DNA from: Thermoleophilia bacterium
Lineage (GTDB): Bacteria > Actinomycetota > Thermoleophilia > Gaiellales > SKUG01
NCBI GenBank assembly: GCA_025964455.1
Contig: JAOPYU010000336.1
Span: 1-11,647 of the forward strand
Reading direction: 5' to 3'
DNA length: 11,647 bases
In this document: positions 4,878-11,647 of the stretch, one piece after another
Numbering within the stretch: the stretch's first letter is position 1
Layout: each line of letters starts with the position of its first letter
The notes under the pieces: model-generated
What the model was told of the DNA's origin: nothing
Database searches by the model: none
The model's input: only the letters and a program-made list of their open reading frames with translations
Made by a program: the position numbers and the translations under genes

Positions 4878-7103
4878 ATGGGTTCGGTCAACGCGACCAC
4901 TGCGGCGATGCCGCACGCGCATGCGGCTACTGCCGGCGCCACCACCACCGGAGCACACGCCGCGCACGTCGAGCCGAAGGCTCCGCGCTCGGGCGATCCG
5001 CGCTTCGTCGATGGCTCGACGGGCGAGTTCGGCCAGTCGAAGACGATCAAGCAGCAGGACGGCCCTGCCTACGGCGGCGAGCCGGTCAAGAAGAACCAGA
5101 ACGGCGACGACAAGAAGCAGAACAACTACGGCGTGACGGACGCGAACTTCACGCGCACGTGGGGCGTCATCGCGGATCCCGATTCGGGTCAGCCGATGAG
5201 CTACGCCCAGACGATGCAGGCCTACAACGCTGCCGGCGCCATCGAGTCGCTCTACCCCGAGGTGTACGCCAAGCTCGTCGCCAATCAGGATGCTGGTCGC
5301 GGCACGGTGCTTGGCGGCGCGCTCAAGATCTTCGGCATCACCAAGTCCGACGGCGCCAACGGTGCATCGCTCGCCGGCATCGACGATGCGACGCAGGGAC
5401 AGATCCAGGGCGCCCAGCTCGGCAACCTCGGTTCCCTCAAGGCCACGGTGCTCGACACGCAGGACTTCAAGGGCCGCGAGTGGAACCGCGCCCATCACCC
5501 GGGCAGCTCCTGGACGGCGATGAAGCCGCTCGTGGAGCAGCAGGGCCTCGACTGGGCCGATGCGGCGCTCATGACGGGCGACTCGATGATCTCCTGGTCC
5601 GGGCGCGTGCTCGGCTCCAACAACCAGGACGGCAACAAGACCGGCTTCGCCGATGACGAGCTCGCCGGTCTCAAGTACATGGCGCTCATGGAGCAGACGA
5701 GCGGCAAGAACATCATCGAGAGCGTGCTCGGCGGCCACGCGGCGACGCACCTGCCCGACGACAAGCTCACCAACCCGAAGATCAACAAGTTCATCGGGCT
5801 GCCCGAGGGCTACCGCCCCACGACGCCCGAGGACATGAAGATGGTCGCGGGCCGCATCCGGCAGTGGGTGCTCCAGCCGTCGGTGCAGGTCGATCAGGGC
5901 GAGTTCGAGAAGTTCGTCAAGGCGGGCAACAAGACGCCGCTCGGCCAGCAGCTCAACGGCAGTGGCCTGCTCGCGCAGGTCCAGTTCGAGCCCAAGGAGC
6001 AGAACAACGGCGGCGGAGGCGGCGGCGGCAACAACGACGCGGCCGAGACCGCGGCGACGGTGCCCACCGGCCTCGGCCAGGGACAGCTCACTGCGGCTGA
6101 CACCACTGCGGTCGGCGGCGGCGACATCGCGCCGATCAACCTGCCGGGCTCGCCCACGATCGACACACGCCCGACGCTCGCCAACCTCGGCCAGGGCGGA
6201 CCGTTCCCGGTCATCGACCCGGCGACCAACAAGCTGAACAAGCGGCTGCAGGACCAGCTCATGACGGCCTACGTCGAGATGCTCTACAAGCTCAACGACA
6301 GTCCGTTCCTGGATGACCGGGAAGAGCGCGACGCCTTCGTCGAGGGCGCCAAGAAGGGCGTGCAGTTCCTCAAGGACGCGACCGCGGTCGATCCCAAGCT
6401 CGTGACGGCACTCAAGGCGGAGGCCGCCGCCGCGATGAAGGACGGCAAGCTCTCGCCCGAGGAGCGCGAGGCGCTCTCCGAGAAGCTCGGCGAGGCCGGC
6501 CTCGAGGACCTCGCTGCGGCGGTCAAGGATGGCAAGGTCACCGACAAGGAGCTCGCCGCCTTCGACGAGAAGCTGGACGGCGCCGTCTCGGCCAAGCTCG
6601 AGAAGGACCTCACCAAGGCGCTCGAGGACGGCAAGCTCTCGCCCGAGGAGCGAAAGGCGATCGAGGGTCGCCTCGGCAAGGAATCACTCGACGCGCTGGA
6701 GGCCGGCATCAAGGACGGCACGGTCACCAAGGAAGAGCTCGAGGCGATCACCAAGGGCGTCGAGACCGACGACAAGGCCGCCAAGGATCCGAAGGCCAAG
6801 GACGCGAAGGACCCGAAGGCCGGGGCCGAGGACGCAGCGTCCGGCGCGGAGAAGGTCTCGGGCGAGAAGAACGGTGACACCCCCGAGGGCGCGACCGATG
6901 CGAAGACCGGCGCGACCAAGGTCAAGGCCGACACCAAGGACGCCAAGGATCCCAAGGCTGGCGACACGAAGCCGGCAACGGACGTGAAGCCGGCGGCTGA
7001 CGCCAAGCCGGCGACTGACGCCAAGCCCGCGAGCGATGCTCAGCCTGCCACATCGGGCGGCGAGTCAGCCGACAAGCCCGCGGAGCTGCCCGTCGCGGCC
7101 TGA
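4878..7103 (+). CDS. Unrecognised 741-residue protein with duplicated DG-motif unit and repeat tail
   Basis: I do not recognise this gene. The ATG at 4878 follows AGGGGAA by 10 bases; the frame stays open upstream only because of base composition. No signal peptide or membrane helix is visible. Visible regions: residues 1-90 are polar and low-complexity (His/Ala/Thr, then Lys/Gln/Asn); about 91-335 looks globular (FTRTWGVIAD, then SWTAMKPLVEQQGLDWADAA split by hydrophobic helices, and an acidic DGNKTGFADDEL at 251-262); 375-445 is Gly/Asn/Thr-rich linker; 455-512 is helical (AYVEMLYKLNDSPFLDDREE). Residues 515-567 and 577-629 are a tandem duplication, each half carrying two DGx[LV][ST]xxE motifs (522, 551, 584, 613). 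Residues 630-741 are a Lys/Asp/Ala/Pro repeat tail. The DG motifs resemble the second half of an EF-hand loop, so metal binding or a helical scaffold are possible, unproven roles. It stands alone between a possible terminator and a convergent operon. Confidence 0.9.
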   Translation: MGSVNATTAAMPHAHAATAGATTTGAHAAHVEPKAPRSGDPRFVDGSTGEFGQSKTIKQQDGPAYGGEPVKKNQNGDDKKQNNYGVTDANFTRTWGVIADPDSGQPMSYAQTMQAYNAAGAIESLYPEVYAKLVANQDAGRGTVLGGALKIFGITKSDGANGASLAGIDDATQGQIQGAQLGNLGSLKATVLDTQDFKGREWNRAHHPGSSWTAMKPLVEQQGLDWADAALMTGDSMISWSGRVLGSNNQDGNKTGFADDELAGLKYMALMEQTSGKNIIESVLGGHAATHLPDDKLTNPKINKFIGLPEGYRPTTPEDMKMVAGRIRQWVLQPSVQVDQGEFEKFVKAGNKTPLGQQLNGSGLLAQVQFEPKEQNNGGGGGGGNNDAAETAATVPTGLGQGQLTAADTTAVGGGDIAPINLPGSPTIDTRPTLANLGQGGPFPVIDPATNKLNKRLQDQLMTAYVEMLYKLNDSPFLDDREERDAFVEGAKKGVQFLKDATAVDPKLVTALKAEAAAAMKDGKLSPEEREALSEKLGEAGLEDLAAAVKDGKVTDKELAAFDEKLDGAVSAKLEKDLTKALEDGKLSPEERKAIEGRLGKESLDALEAGIKDGTVTKEELEAITKGVETDDKAAKDPKAKDAKDPKAGAEDAASGAEKVSGEKNGDTPEGATDAKTGATKVKADTKDAKDPKAGDTKPATDVKPAADAKPATDAKPASDAQPATSGGESADKPAELPVAA
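6420..6764 (+). repeat. Two-copy 62-residue (186-bp) internal repeat
   Basis: Residues 515-567 and 577-629 of the 741-residue protein align without gaps at about 24 of 53 identical positions by eye, with a 62-residue period. At the DNA level 6441-6466 and 6627-6652 are an exact 26-base match, 186 bases apart, encoding DGKLSPEER. Each copy holds two related motifs (KDGKLSPEE type and KDG[KT]VT.[KE]E type), 29 residues apart, so the underlying element is about 30 residues long and was doubled as a pair. Confidence 0.85.
6969..7052 (+). repeat. KPATDA hexapeptide (18-bp) tail repeats
   Basis: Residues 698-725 consist of KPATDV, KPAADA, KPATDA, KPASDA and a partial QPAT, that is four and two-thirds imperfect 18-base units. 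A related KDPKA motif recurs at residues 636-648 and 690-694. Such tails are typically extended and disordered and may vary in copy number between strains. Confidence 0.8.
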
Positions 7104-7120
7104 CCTGGGCCGAGCGTCGC

Positions 7121-7777
7121 TCAGCCGAGCAGCAGCTCGACGAGCTCGTCCTCCTTGGACGGCTCGAGGATCGCCATGACGCGGTCGCCCGGCTGCACGA
7201 CCGTGTCGCCAACCGCGATCGTCGACTGGTTGTCGCGCGTGACCGAGATGAGCCGCGTGTTCTGCGGCATCTTGATGCCCTTCACCGGCATGCCCACGAT
7301 CGGCGAGCCGGCGCTCACGTTGAGCTCGATGATCTCGAGGTTCTCGTGGCGCAGGTTGAGCATGTTGACCACGCGGTGGTCGGGGACCTCGTGCTCGATG
7401 AGCGAGAGGATCGACTGCGCGGCGCTCACCGTGAAGCGGACGCCGAGGGCGTCGAAGTGCTCCTGGTTGCGCGGGTCGTTGACACGTGCGATCACCTTGC
7501 CGGTCTGGAACTTCTCCTTCGCCAGCTGCGCGATGACGATGTTCTCCTCGTCGCGACCGGTGACCGCGATCACCAGGTCGGCGCGGCTCACGCCCGCGAC
7601 GTCGAGCACGGCGGTCTCGGTCCCGTCGCCATGGAGCACCATGTGCTCGTACTCGGCCTCCAGCTGTGCGAAGCGGCCCTTGTCGCGCTCGATGAGCACG
7701 CTCTCGTAGCCGAGCCCGGTCAGCGCGCGAAGCACGTTGTAGCCGACCACGCCTCCACCGACGATCACTGCGTACAT
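7121..7777 (-). CDS. trkA: TrkA-family RCK protein with both NAD-binding and C-terminal domains
   Basis: This 218-residue protein is a full-length regulator of potassium transport. The N-terminal Rossmann fold (RCK_N) shows the dinucleotide motif GGGVVG (7-12), an acidic residue ending the second strand (Glu30 in LIERDK), GDGTE (50-54) and VTGRDEEN (72-79). The C-terminal RCK_C domain spans about 145-218 (IELNVSAGSP, then the VGDTVVQPGDRVMAI strand pair). In known systems such proteins sit on the cytosolic face of Trk or Ktr channels and sense NAD(H), ATP or c-di-AMP. No Trk/Ktr pore gene is visible here; the upstream neighbours are a second RCK protein and two APC-Usp permeases, so those are the likelier partners. 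TGAGGG, overlapping the stop of the upstream gene, lies 7 bases before the ATG, with a 10-base gap between genes. The gene converges on the 741-residue gene with only 17 bases between stops. Confidence 0.95.
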   Translation of the reverse strand: MYAVIVGGGVVGYNVLRALTGLGYESVLIERDKGRFAQLEAEYEHMVLHGDGTETAVLDVAGVSRADLVIAVTGRDEENIVIAQLAKEKFQTGKVIARVNDPRNQEHFDALGVRFTVSAAQSILSLIEHEVPDHRVVNMLNLRHENLEIIELNVSAGSPIVGMPVKGIKMPQNTRLISVTRDNQSTIAVGDTVVQPGDRVMAILEPSKEDELVELLLG

Positions 7778-7787
7778 CGGGTGTCCC

Positions 7788-8231
7788 TCAGTCCTCTGCG
7801 GCCAGTTCGGCGACGACGATCGCGGCTTCGACCGGATCGACCAGGGCGATCATCTCGCCGATCGCCCGATTGGTCGGGCACACGACGTTCAGCCCGCGCT
7901 CCTCGTAGAACGCTGCCTTGTCCGGATCGAACACGCGGACGACCACGTTCGCGACGTGGTAGCGACGCTGCGCGATCTGTGCGATCACGACGTTGACGTT
8001 GTCGTCGTCGGTCGATGCGATGAAGGCGTCCGCCACGAGGATGCCGGCGCGCTCGAGCACGTCGGGATCCATGGCCTCGCCGACGAAGAAGTCGCCCGAG
8101 AAGTCGTCGCCGCCGAGGCGGATGAGCGAATCGGGGTCGTTGTCGACCACCGCCACGTCATGTCCGCCGTGGATGAGCGAGAGCGCGATGGCTGAGCCGA
8201 CGCGACCGGAGCCGAGGATGATCACCTTCAT
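7788..8231 (-). CDS. TrkA-family protein with an RCK_N domain only
   Basis: This 147-residue protein is a second NAD-binding RCK_N domain: GSGRVG (7-12), Asp30 ending the second strand (VVDNDP), DAFIASTDDDNVN (68-80) and VVVRVFDPD (96-104), a layout matching its neighbour. It ends soon after the Rossmann fold (VDPVEAAIVVAELAAED), so the C-terminal RCK_C ligand domain found in the 218-residue partner is missing. The two may form a heteromeric ring in which only one type of subunit carries the C-terminal sensor. The start was set at the ATG at 8231 because TAGGG lies 8 bases upstream; a GTG at 8240 abuts that TAGGG, leaving no spacing. Adjacent pairs of trkA-like genes beside an APC permease are, from memory, common in actinobacteria. 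Confidence 0.93.
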   Translation of the reverse strand: MKVIILGSGRVGSAIALSLIHGGHDVAVVDNDPDSLIRLGGDDFSGDFFVGEAMDPDVLERAGILVADAFIASTDDDNVNVVIAQIAQRRYHVANVVVRVFDPDKAAFYEERGLNVVCPTNRAIGEMIALVDPVEAAIVVAELAAED

Positions 8232-8261
8232 CGTCGGCACCCTACCAGTGCGTGGGGCGCG

Positions 8262-10250
8262 TCATGCCGTCGGACGGCCGCTCGCGAGGGACGCCGCCTT
8301 GCGCGCCCGGCGCGCGTCTCCGGCGGCTCGCAGGGATTCCTCCGGCAGCGACAGCACGACGACATCGCACGGCGCGTGGCGCAGCACGAACGACACGCAC
8401 TTGCCGAAGACCTCGTCGCCGTGGCGGTGCTTGGAGCGCATGGCGATGAGAACGGCATCCGAATCGCGCCGCTGCGCCTCCTGGCAGATGGCGCGACCGG
8501 CGGCCCGCGCGCGCGCCACCGAACTGGACAGGCGCACATCGAGGCTCGAGGCTGCTTCGCGGATCCCGCTCAGGCGGCGCATCGTCTCGCGTTCGATGTC
8601 CCCGAGCGGTGCGTCCAGCGGGAGGATGAGCGGCAGCTCGTGCACGAGCATCACGGCGACCTCCGTGGGCCGCGGGTCGTCGGAGTCGAGCAGCTTCTGG
8701 GCGAGGCCGATCAGCTCCGCGTCGCCGGCGCCGTACAGCAGCCCCGGCTCAGGTCGCACGGCGACGAGCAGCCGCCGGTAGCTGCGCGCGTCGATGTCGG
8801 GCGATTCGATCTGGCGCGGGTCGACGCGTGCCCGGATCGGCAGGCCGTGCGTGATCCGGTAGGTCGCGTATCCGACGAAGCCGAACACCATCCATGCGAG
8901 GCCGACCACGCGCGCCGCATCGTGCGTTGCGATGACGAGCACCCACATCGCCCCCGATGCGATGGTGCCGGCGAGCACGAGCAGCGACACCCGACCGCGG
9001 CCGAGCTGCACGTTCCAGGGCGCGATGAACGGACGCTCCAGGTCGGGCTCGGTGTAGCGCAGCCGCATGATGGCCAGACCTGCGAGCGTGGTGGTGAAGG
9101 TCGCGCCGAACGCGTACACCTGCGCGAGCACCACCGCGCTGTCGCTCAGCGAGATCGTCACTGCGAGCAGGACGAGCGAGAGCAGGGTCAGGACGGCGAC
9201 GGCGCGACGCGGTACACCAGTGCGCCGGTCGATCCGGAACAGCGCCGACGGTGCCTGGCGGTGCCGGCTCATGAAGTAGGCGGCGCGACCCATGCCCGCC
9301 ACGGCGGTGCTCGCGGCCAGCAGCAGGACCGCTGCCGCGAGCAGGCCGATCACCGTGCGGAAGGTCGTTTCGACCCCGCCGGGCAACCCGAGCGCATCGA
9401 TGATCCCGATGACGGGGCGATCGACCCAGCCATCTGCCTGGCCGAGCTGCGTGGATGCGGCTGCGCCCGTGCCCGTGACCGGCTGCGCCGTGAGCCCGAC
9501 CACGCTCATCGCCACGAACACCACGACGCTCACGAGCGCCGACCAGATGAGCGGCCGCGGCACGAGGCGCCCGGGCTTGTCGATCTCCTCGCCGAGGTTC
9601 GCGATCGTGTCGAGGCCGGTGAACCCGATCATCGCGATCGGGAGGGCGAAGAGGATTCCCGACCAGGTGGGCGTGGTGCCGATCTCGAGCCGCGCCGTGA
9701 GCAGCGACGGCTCGAACACGAGCGCGAAGCCGAGCACTGCGAGCAGCAGCTGGGCGACGAGCGCCACCAAGGCGACGATGATCCCGGCGCGCGCGCTGGC
9801 CCTGACCCCGCGCAGGGTCAGCAGGGCGACCCCGATGATCATCGCGCCGGTCGCGTAGGCGTCAACGGGCGAATCGAGCAGGAAGTGGAGTCCCGGGATC
9901 GAGCCGACGTAGTGGACACTGAAGTACGCCGTGAGCACGACCAGGATCAGGTAGTCGAGCAGCAGCGCCCAGCCGGCGAGGAAGCTCCACAGGTCGCCCA
10001 GCCCGCGTTGCGCGAATCCTGCGGCGCCGCCCGCCTGCGGGAGCATCGCGATGCCCTCGATGTAGCCCAGGAGCGTCAGCAGGAAGACGCTGCCGGTGGC
10101 GATGAACACGAGCGGGGTGACACCAAGGGCCTCGTCGGCGACGACACCGAGCGAGACGAACACCGCCATCGCGAGGTTGATCGAGAGCACACCGGCGATC
10201 AGGCCGAGGCCCACGCCGGGCTTGAGTCCGGGTTGTCGGCGCTCAGCCAT
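8262..10250 (-). CDS. APC-superfamily permease with C-terminal Usp-like domain
   Basis: This is a 662-residue polytopic permease. Residues about 10-470 hold around 12 hydrophobic segments, with the APC signatures LPQAGGAAGFAQRGLG (70-85) and GFTGLDTIANLGEEIDKP (209-226); the latter is typical of amino-acid/cation APC carriers. Residues about 490-635 form a cytosolic universal-stress-protein-like fold (YRRLLVAVRP at the first strand, VLRHAPCDVVVLSL at the last) whose G-x2-G-x9-G[ST] nucleotide motif is degraded to SKHRHGDEVFGK. The same architecture occurs in the potassium importer KimA, whose Usp-like tail is controlled by c-di-AMP. Here the TM3 LDY is kept but neighbouring positions differ, so potassium and amino acids both remain possible substrates. 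The start is the ATG at 10250 with GGAGG (10256-10260) 5 bases upstream, preferred to an upstream GTG at 10295. It overlaps the 78-residue gene by 8 bases. Confidence 0.93.
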   Translation of the reverse strand: MAERRQPGLKPGVGLGLIAGVLSINLAMAVFVSLGVVADEALGVTPLVFIATGSVFLLTLLGYIEGIAMLPQAGGAAGFAQRGLGDLWSFLAGWALLLDYLILVVLTAYFSVHYVGSIPGLHFLLDSPVDAYATGAMIIGVALLTLRGVRASARAGIIVALVALVAQLLLAVLGFALVFEPSLLTARLEIGTTPTWSGILFALPIAMIGFTGLDTIANLGEEIDKPGRLVPRPLIWSALVSVVVFVAMSVVGLTAQPVTGTGAAASTQLGQADGWVDRPVIGIIDALGLPGGVETTFRTVIGLLAAAVLLLAASTAVAGMGRAAYFMSRHRQAPSALFRIDRRTGVPRRAVAVLTLLSLVLLAVTISLSDSAVVLAQVYAFGATFTTTLAGLAIMRLRYTEPDLERPFIAPWNVQLGRGRVSLLVLAGTIASGAMWVLVIATHDAARVVGLAWMVFGFVGYATYRITHGLPIRARVDPRQIESPDIDARSYRRLLVAVRPEPGLLYGAGDAELIGLAQKLLDSDDPRPTEVAVMLVHELPLILPLDAPLGDIERETMRRLSGIREAASSLDVRLSSSVARARAAGRAICQEAQRRDSDAVLIAMRSKHRHGDEVFGKCVSFVLRHAPCDVVVLSLPEESLRAAGDARRARKAASLASGRPTA

Positions 10251-10479
10251 CGTCGCCTCCGCCTTCACGTGGCTGGTCGACGCCGCCGCGGCCACGACCT
10301 TCGAGGGCGCGCTGCAGCTTGATGCGCGCGATCCCCGCAGCGACGAGTCCCGGCCCGACGATGTGGCCGAGCACGAGGTGGTCGAATCCCGCTTCCTGCA
10401 CGGCGCGGGCGAACACCGCGACGCCGAGGCCGACGAGCAGCCCGGCCATGATGGTTCCCATCCGCGCGATCGCGTTCAT
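10243..10479 (-). CDS. Small two-helix membrane protein (78 residues) between two permease genes
   Basis: I do not recognise the family. The gene is well supported by position: its ATG overlaps the stop of the upstream permease (ATGA, 10476-10479), GAGGGG lies 6 bases before the start, and its stop overlaps the next permease by 8 bases. The protein has two hydrophobic segments, about residues 7-27 (MGTIMAGLLVGLGVAVFARAV) broken here as IMAGLLVGLGVAVFA, and about 34-51 (HLVLGHIVGPGLVAAGI), followed by a basic then Gly/Asp-rich tail. Size, hydrophobicity and tight coupling suggest an accessory subunit of one or both permeases, in the manner of small subunits such as KdpF, but that is inference. 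Confidence 0.75.
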   Translation of the reverse strand: MNAIARMGTIMAGLLVGLGVAVFARAVQEAGFDHLVLGHIVGPGLVAAGIARIKLQRALEGRGRGGVDQPREGGGDDG

Positions 10480-11647
10480 GCGCTGCCCCTCGCGCCGGGG
10501 AGGATGTAGTCGTCGCGCTCACGGACGATCACGACGCGCACCGGGCTGCGGCGCATGATCCGCTCGTTCGTGCGCCCGACCAGGCTCAGGCCGAGGTGGC
10601 GGCGCGGATTCACGCCGAGCACGATGAGCTGGGTCTCGCGGCGCATCGCCTCCTCGAGGATCGCGACCTCCGCGCGACGGGTGCGCAGCACGCGGGTGAC
10701 GACCTCCACGCCGAACTCCTCGCCGATCGTACGGGCGTTGTCGAGCTGCTCGTTGAGCTGCAGCTCGGGTGCGCCGAGCTCGGCGTTGAGCGGCAGGCTC
10801 TGCGGCACCTCCATGGCGCCTGCCACGACGATCTGGGCGCCGCGCTCGGCGGCCAGCTTGCAGGCGAGGACCATCGCGGAGTGATCGAGCCGGTTGCCGA
10901 GCACCGGGACCATGATCGCGTGGTAGGCGATGTCCGCGCTCGGCGGGGCGATGACGATCGGGGCGCGCGCCGTCTCCGTGAGCGTGAGCCCCTGGGAGCG
11001 TCGGTACAGCACGTAGACGACCGGGCCAACGAGCATCCACCCGAAGCCGATCAGGCGTTCGAGCGGGTGGGTCGCCACCTGCACGACCCACGCGCCGCCG
11101 GTGCCGACGGCGCCGAAGAGCGCGAACAGCGCGATCGACCGGCCGCCGATTCGTACCCCCATCGGCGCGGTCCAGGGCCGCTCGTCCCCGCGCCAGCGCA
11201 TCCAGAACACGGAAATGTGCGCGATCGTGAACGAGAGCATCGCGCCGAATGCGTACAGGCTGCCGAGCACCTCGCTCTCGCGATCGCCGCTGATGCCGAC
11301 CTGGCCATCGCTCCAGAAGTGGAACAGGGGCGGCAGCAGCAGCAGGCAGCCCACGCCGCTGAAGATGAGGATCGAGAACCACGGCGTCAGGTATTTCGGG
11401 TGCAGCGTTCGCAGCAGCTGCGTCATCTGCCGGTACTGCGCCATAGAGTAGGTCAGTCGACTGACCCCGATCACGCCGGCGTTGGTCGCGATGAACAGGA
11501 TCACCGCCGCGAGCACGCCGACGTAGCCGAGGGCTGCCTTCTCGATCCACCCCGGGGGAAGGTGGAACGAGTCCACGATGCCGATGAACGGATCGCCTGC
11601 GTACTTGGTGCCGAGCTCGGTCTCGAACTTTCCGGGCGAGACCTCTC
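10476..11647 (-). CDS. APC-superfamily permease with C-terminal Usp-like domain, partial at the right edge
   Basis: The gene enters from beyond 11647; the last 389 residues are visible and the N-terminal half of the carrier is outside. The frame is open through the edge (codons before 11576 read GDPFIGIV), so the GTG at 11576 is not the true start. About five membrane helices remain, including NAGVIGVSRLTYSMAQYRQM, an APC signature, then a Usp-like domain (AYHAIMVPVLGNRLDHSAMV to SPVRVVIVRERDD). It is clearly a paralogue of the permease at 8262-10250: both contain YAFGA, RP..AP, ATH...R..G..WM and the LPL[DN]A..G turn in the Usp part. The usual nucleotide glycines are partly lost (GVNPRRH...GRT). 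Two such genes in tandem around a small membrane protein point to a heteromeric or specialised transporter. Substrate is unproven; potassium is suggested by the downstream TrkA genes. Confidence 0.92.
   Translation of the reverse strand, partial: EVSPGKFETELGTKYAGDPFIGIVDSFHLPPGWIEKAALGYVGVLAAVILFIATNAGVIGVSRLTYSMAQYRQMTQLLRTLHPKYLTPWFSILIFSGVGCLLLLPPLFHFWSDGQVGISGDRESEVLGSLYAFGAMLSFTIAHISVFWMRWRGDERPWTAPMGVRIGGRSIALFALFGAVGTGGAWVVQVATHPLERLIGFGWMLVGPVVYVLYRRSQGLTLTETARAPIVIAPPSADIAYHAIMVPVLGNRLDHSAMVLACKLAAERGAQIVVAGAMEVPQSLPLNAELGAPELQLNEQLDNARTIGEEFGVEVVTRVLRTRRAEVAILEEAMRRETQLIVLGVNPRRHLGLSLVGRTNERIMRRSPVRVVIVRERDDYILPGARGSA

Noticed and set aside
7096..7112. CGGCC/GGCCG hairpin across the stop of the 741-residue gene as a bidirectional terminator
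   Set aside because: The stem is only 5 bp and no U-tract follows on either strand.
7139..7150. Perfect 12-bp palindrome GACGAGCTCGTC near the end of trkA
   Set aside because: It is explained by coding for Asp-Glu-Leu-Val with preferred GC-rich codons and has no partner sites.
8376..10322. A 648-codon open frame on the plus strand opposite the APC-Usp permease
   Set aside because: It is composed of Arg/His/Asp/Glu-rich sequence without motifs and mirrors the permease codons; a shadow frame.

Overview
This is a high-GC bacterial window, read by eye as roughly two thirds or more G+C. It is densely packed, with 4-nt ATGA overlaps between genes and third positions dominated by G/C. The gene content suggests an actinobacterium. 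An ECF S component with an extra N-terminal hydrophobic stretch beside a DUF4430 lipoprotein, and two TrkA proteins beside APC permeases that carry a Usp tail, are arrangements I associate with the class Thermoleophilia (Solirubrobacter/Conexibacter/Patulibacter-like). That placement is an inference from style, not from a marker gene.

Region 1 (1-3711, minus strand) is one operon read from right to left. It encodes a lipoprotein with a DUF4430 domain (2671-3711), a single-chain fusion of the ECF transmembrane component with both ATPases (233-2671), and the start of an ECF substrate-binding S component (236 to beyond position 1). The junctions are TGATG and ATGA, so translation is probably coupled. 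Together they make a complete energy-coupling-factor vitamin or micronutrient importer with an outer-face lipoprotein. DUF4430 is related to the C-terminal domain of transcobalamin, so a corrinoid is the leading but unproven substrate guess.

Region 2 (3710-4653, plus strand) is divergent from region 1 and shares the same CATG as its start. It holds a small VanZ-family membrane protein followed, with an ATGA overlap, by a 174-residue HAD-like protein that has lost its catalytic aspartates. A GC-rich hairpin follows at 4666-4690.

Region 3 (4878-7103, plus strand) is a lone 741-residue protein that I do not recognise. It has a disordered His/Ala/Thr-rich N-terminus, a globular central region, a glycine-rich linker, a duplicated 62-residue unit carrying four DG[KT][LV][ST]xxE motifs that resemble the second half of an EF-hand loop, and a Lys/Ala/Pro/Asp repeat tail. 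It has no signal peptide and no membrane segment. It is the most novel object in the window.

Region 4 (7121-11647, minus strand) converges on region 3 and is a second operon read from right to left. It encodes an APC-family permease with a C-terminal Usp-like domain (partial, entering from the right edge), a 78-residue two-helix membrane protein, a second, paralogous APC-Usp permease, and two TrkA/RCK NAD-binding regulatory proteins (147 and 218 residues). No Trk/Ktr pore is visible, so the RCK proteins most likely gate or sense for the APC-Usp permeases, by analogy with KimA-type potassium importers. The transported ion or solute is not proven.

No rRNA, tRNA, CRISPR array, insertion sequence or phage gene was seen.
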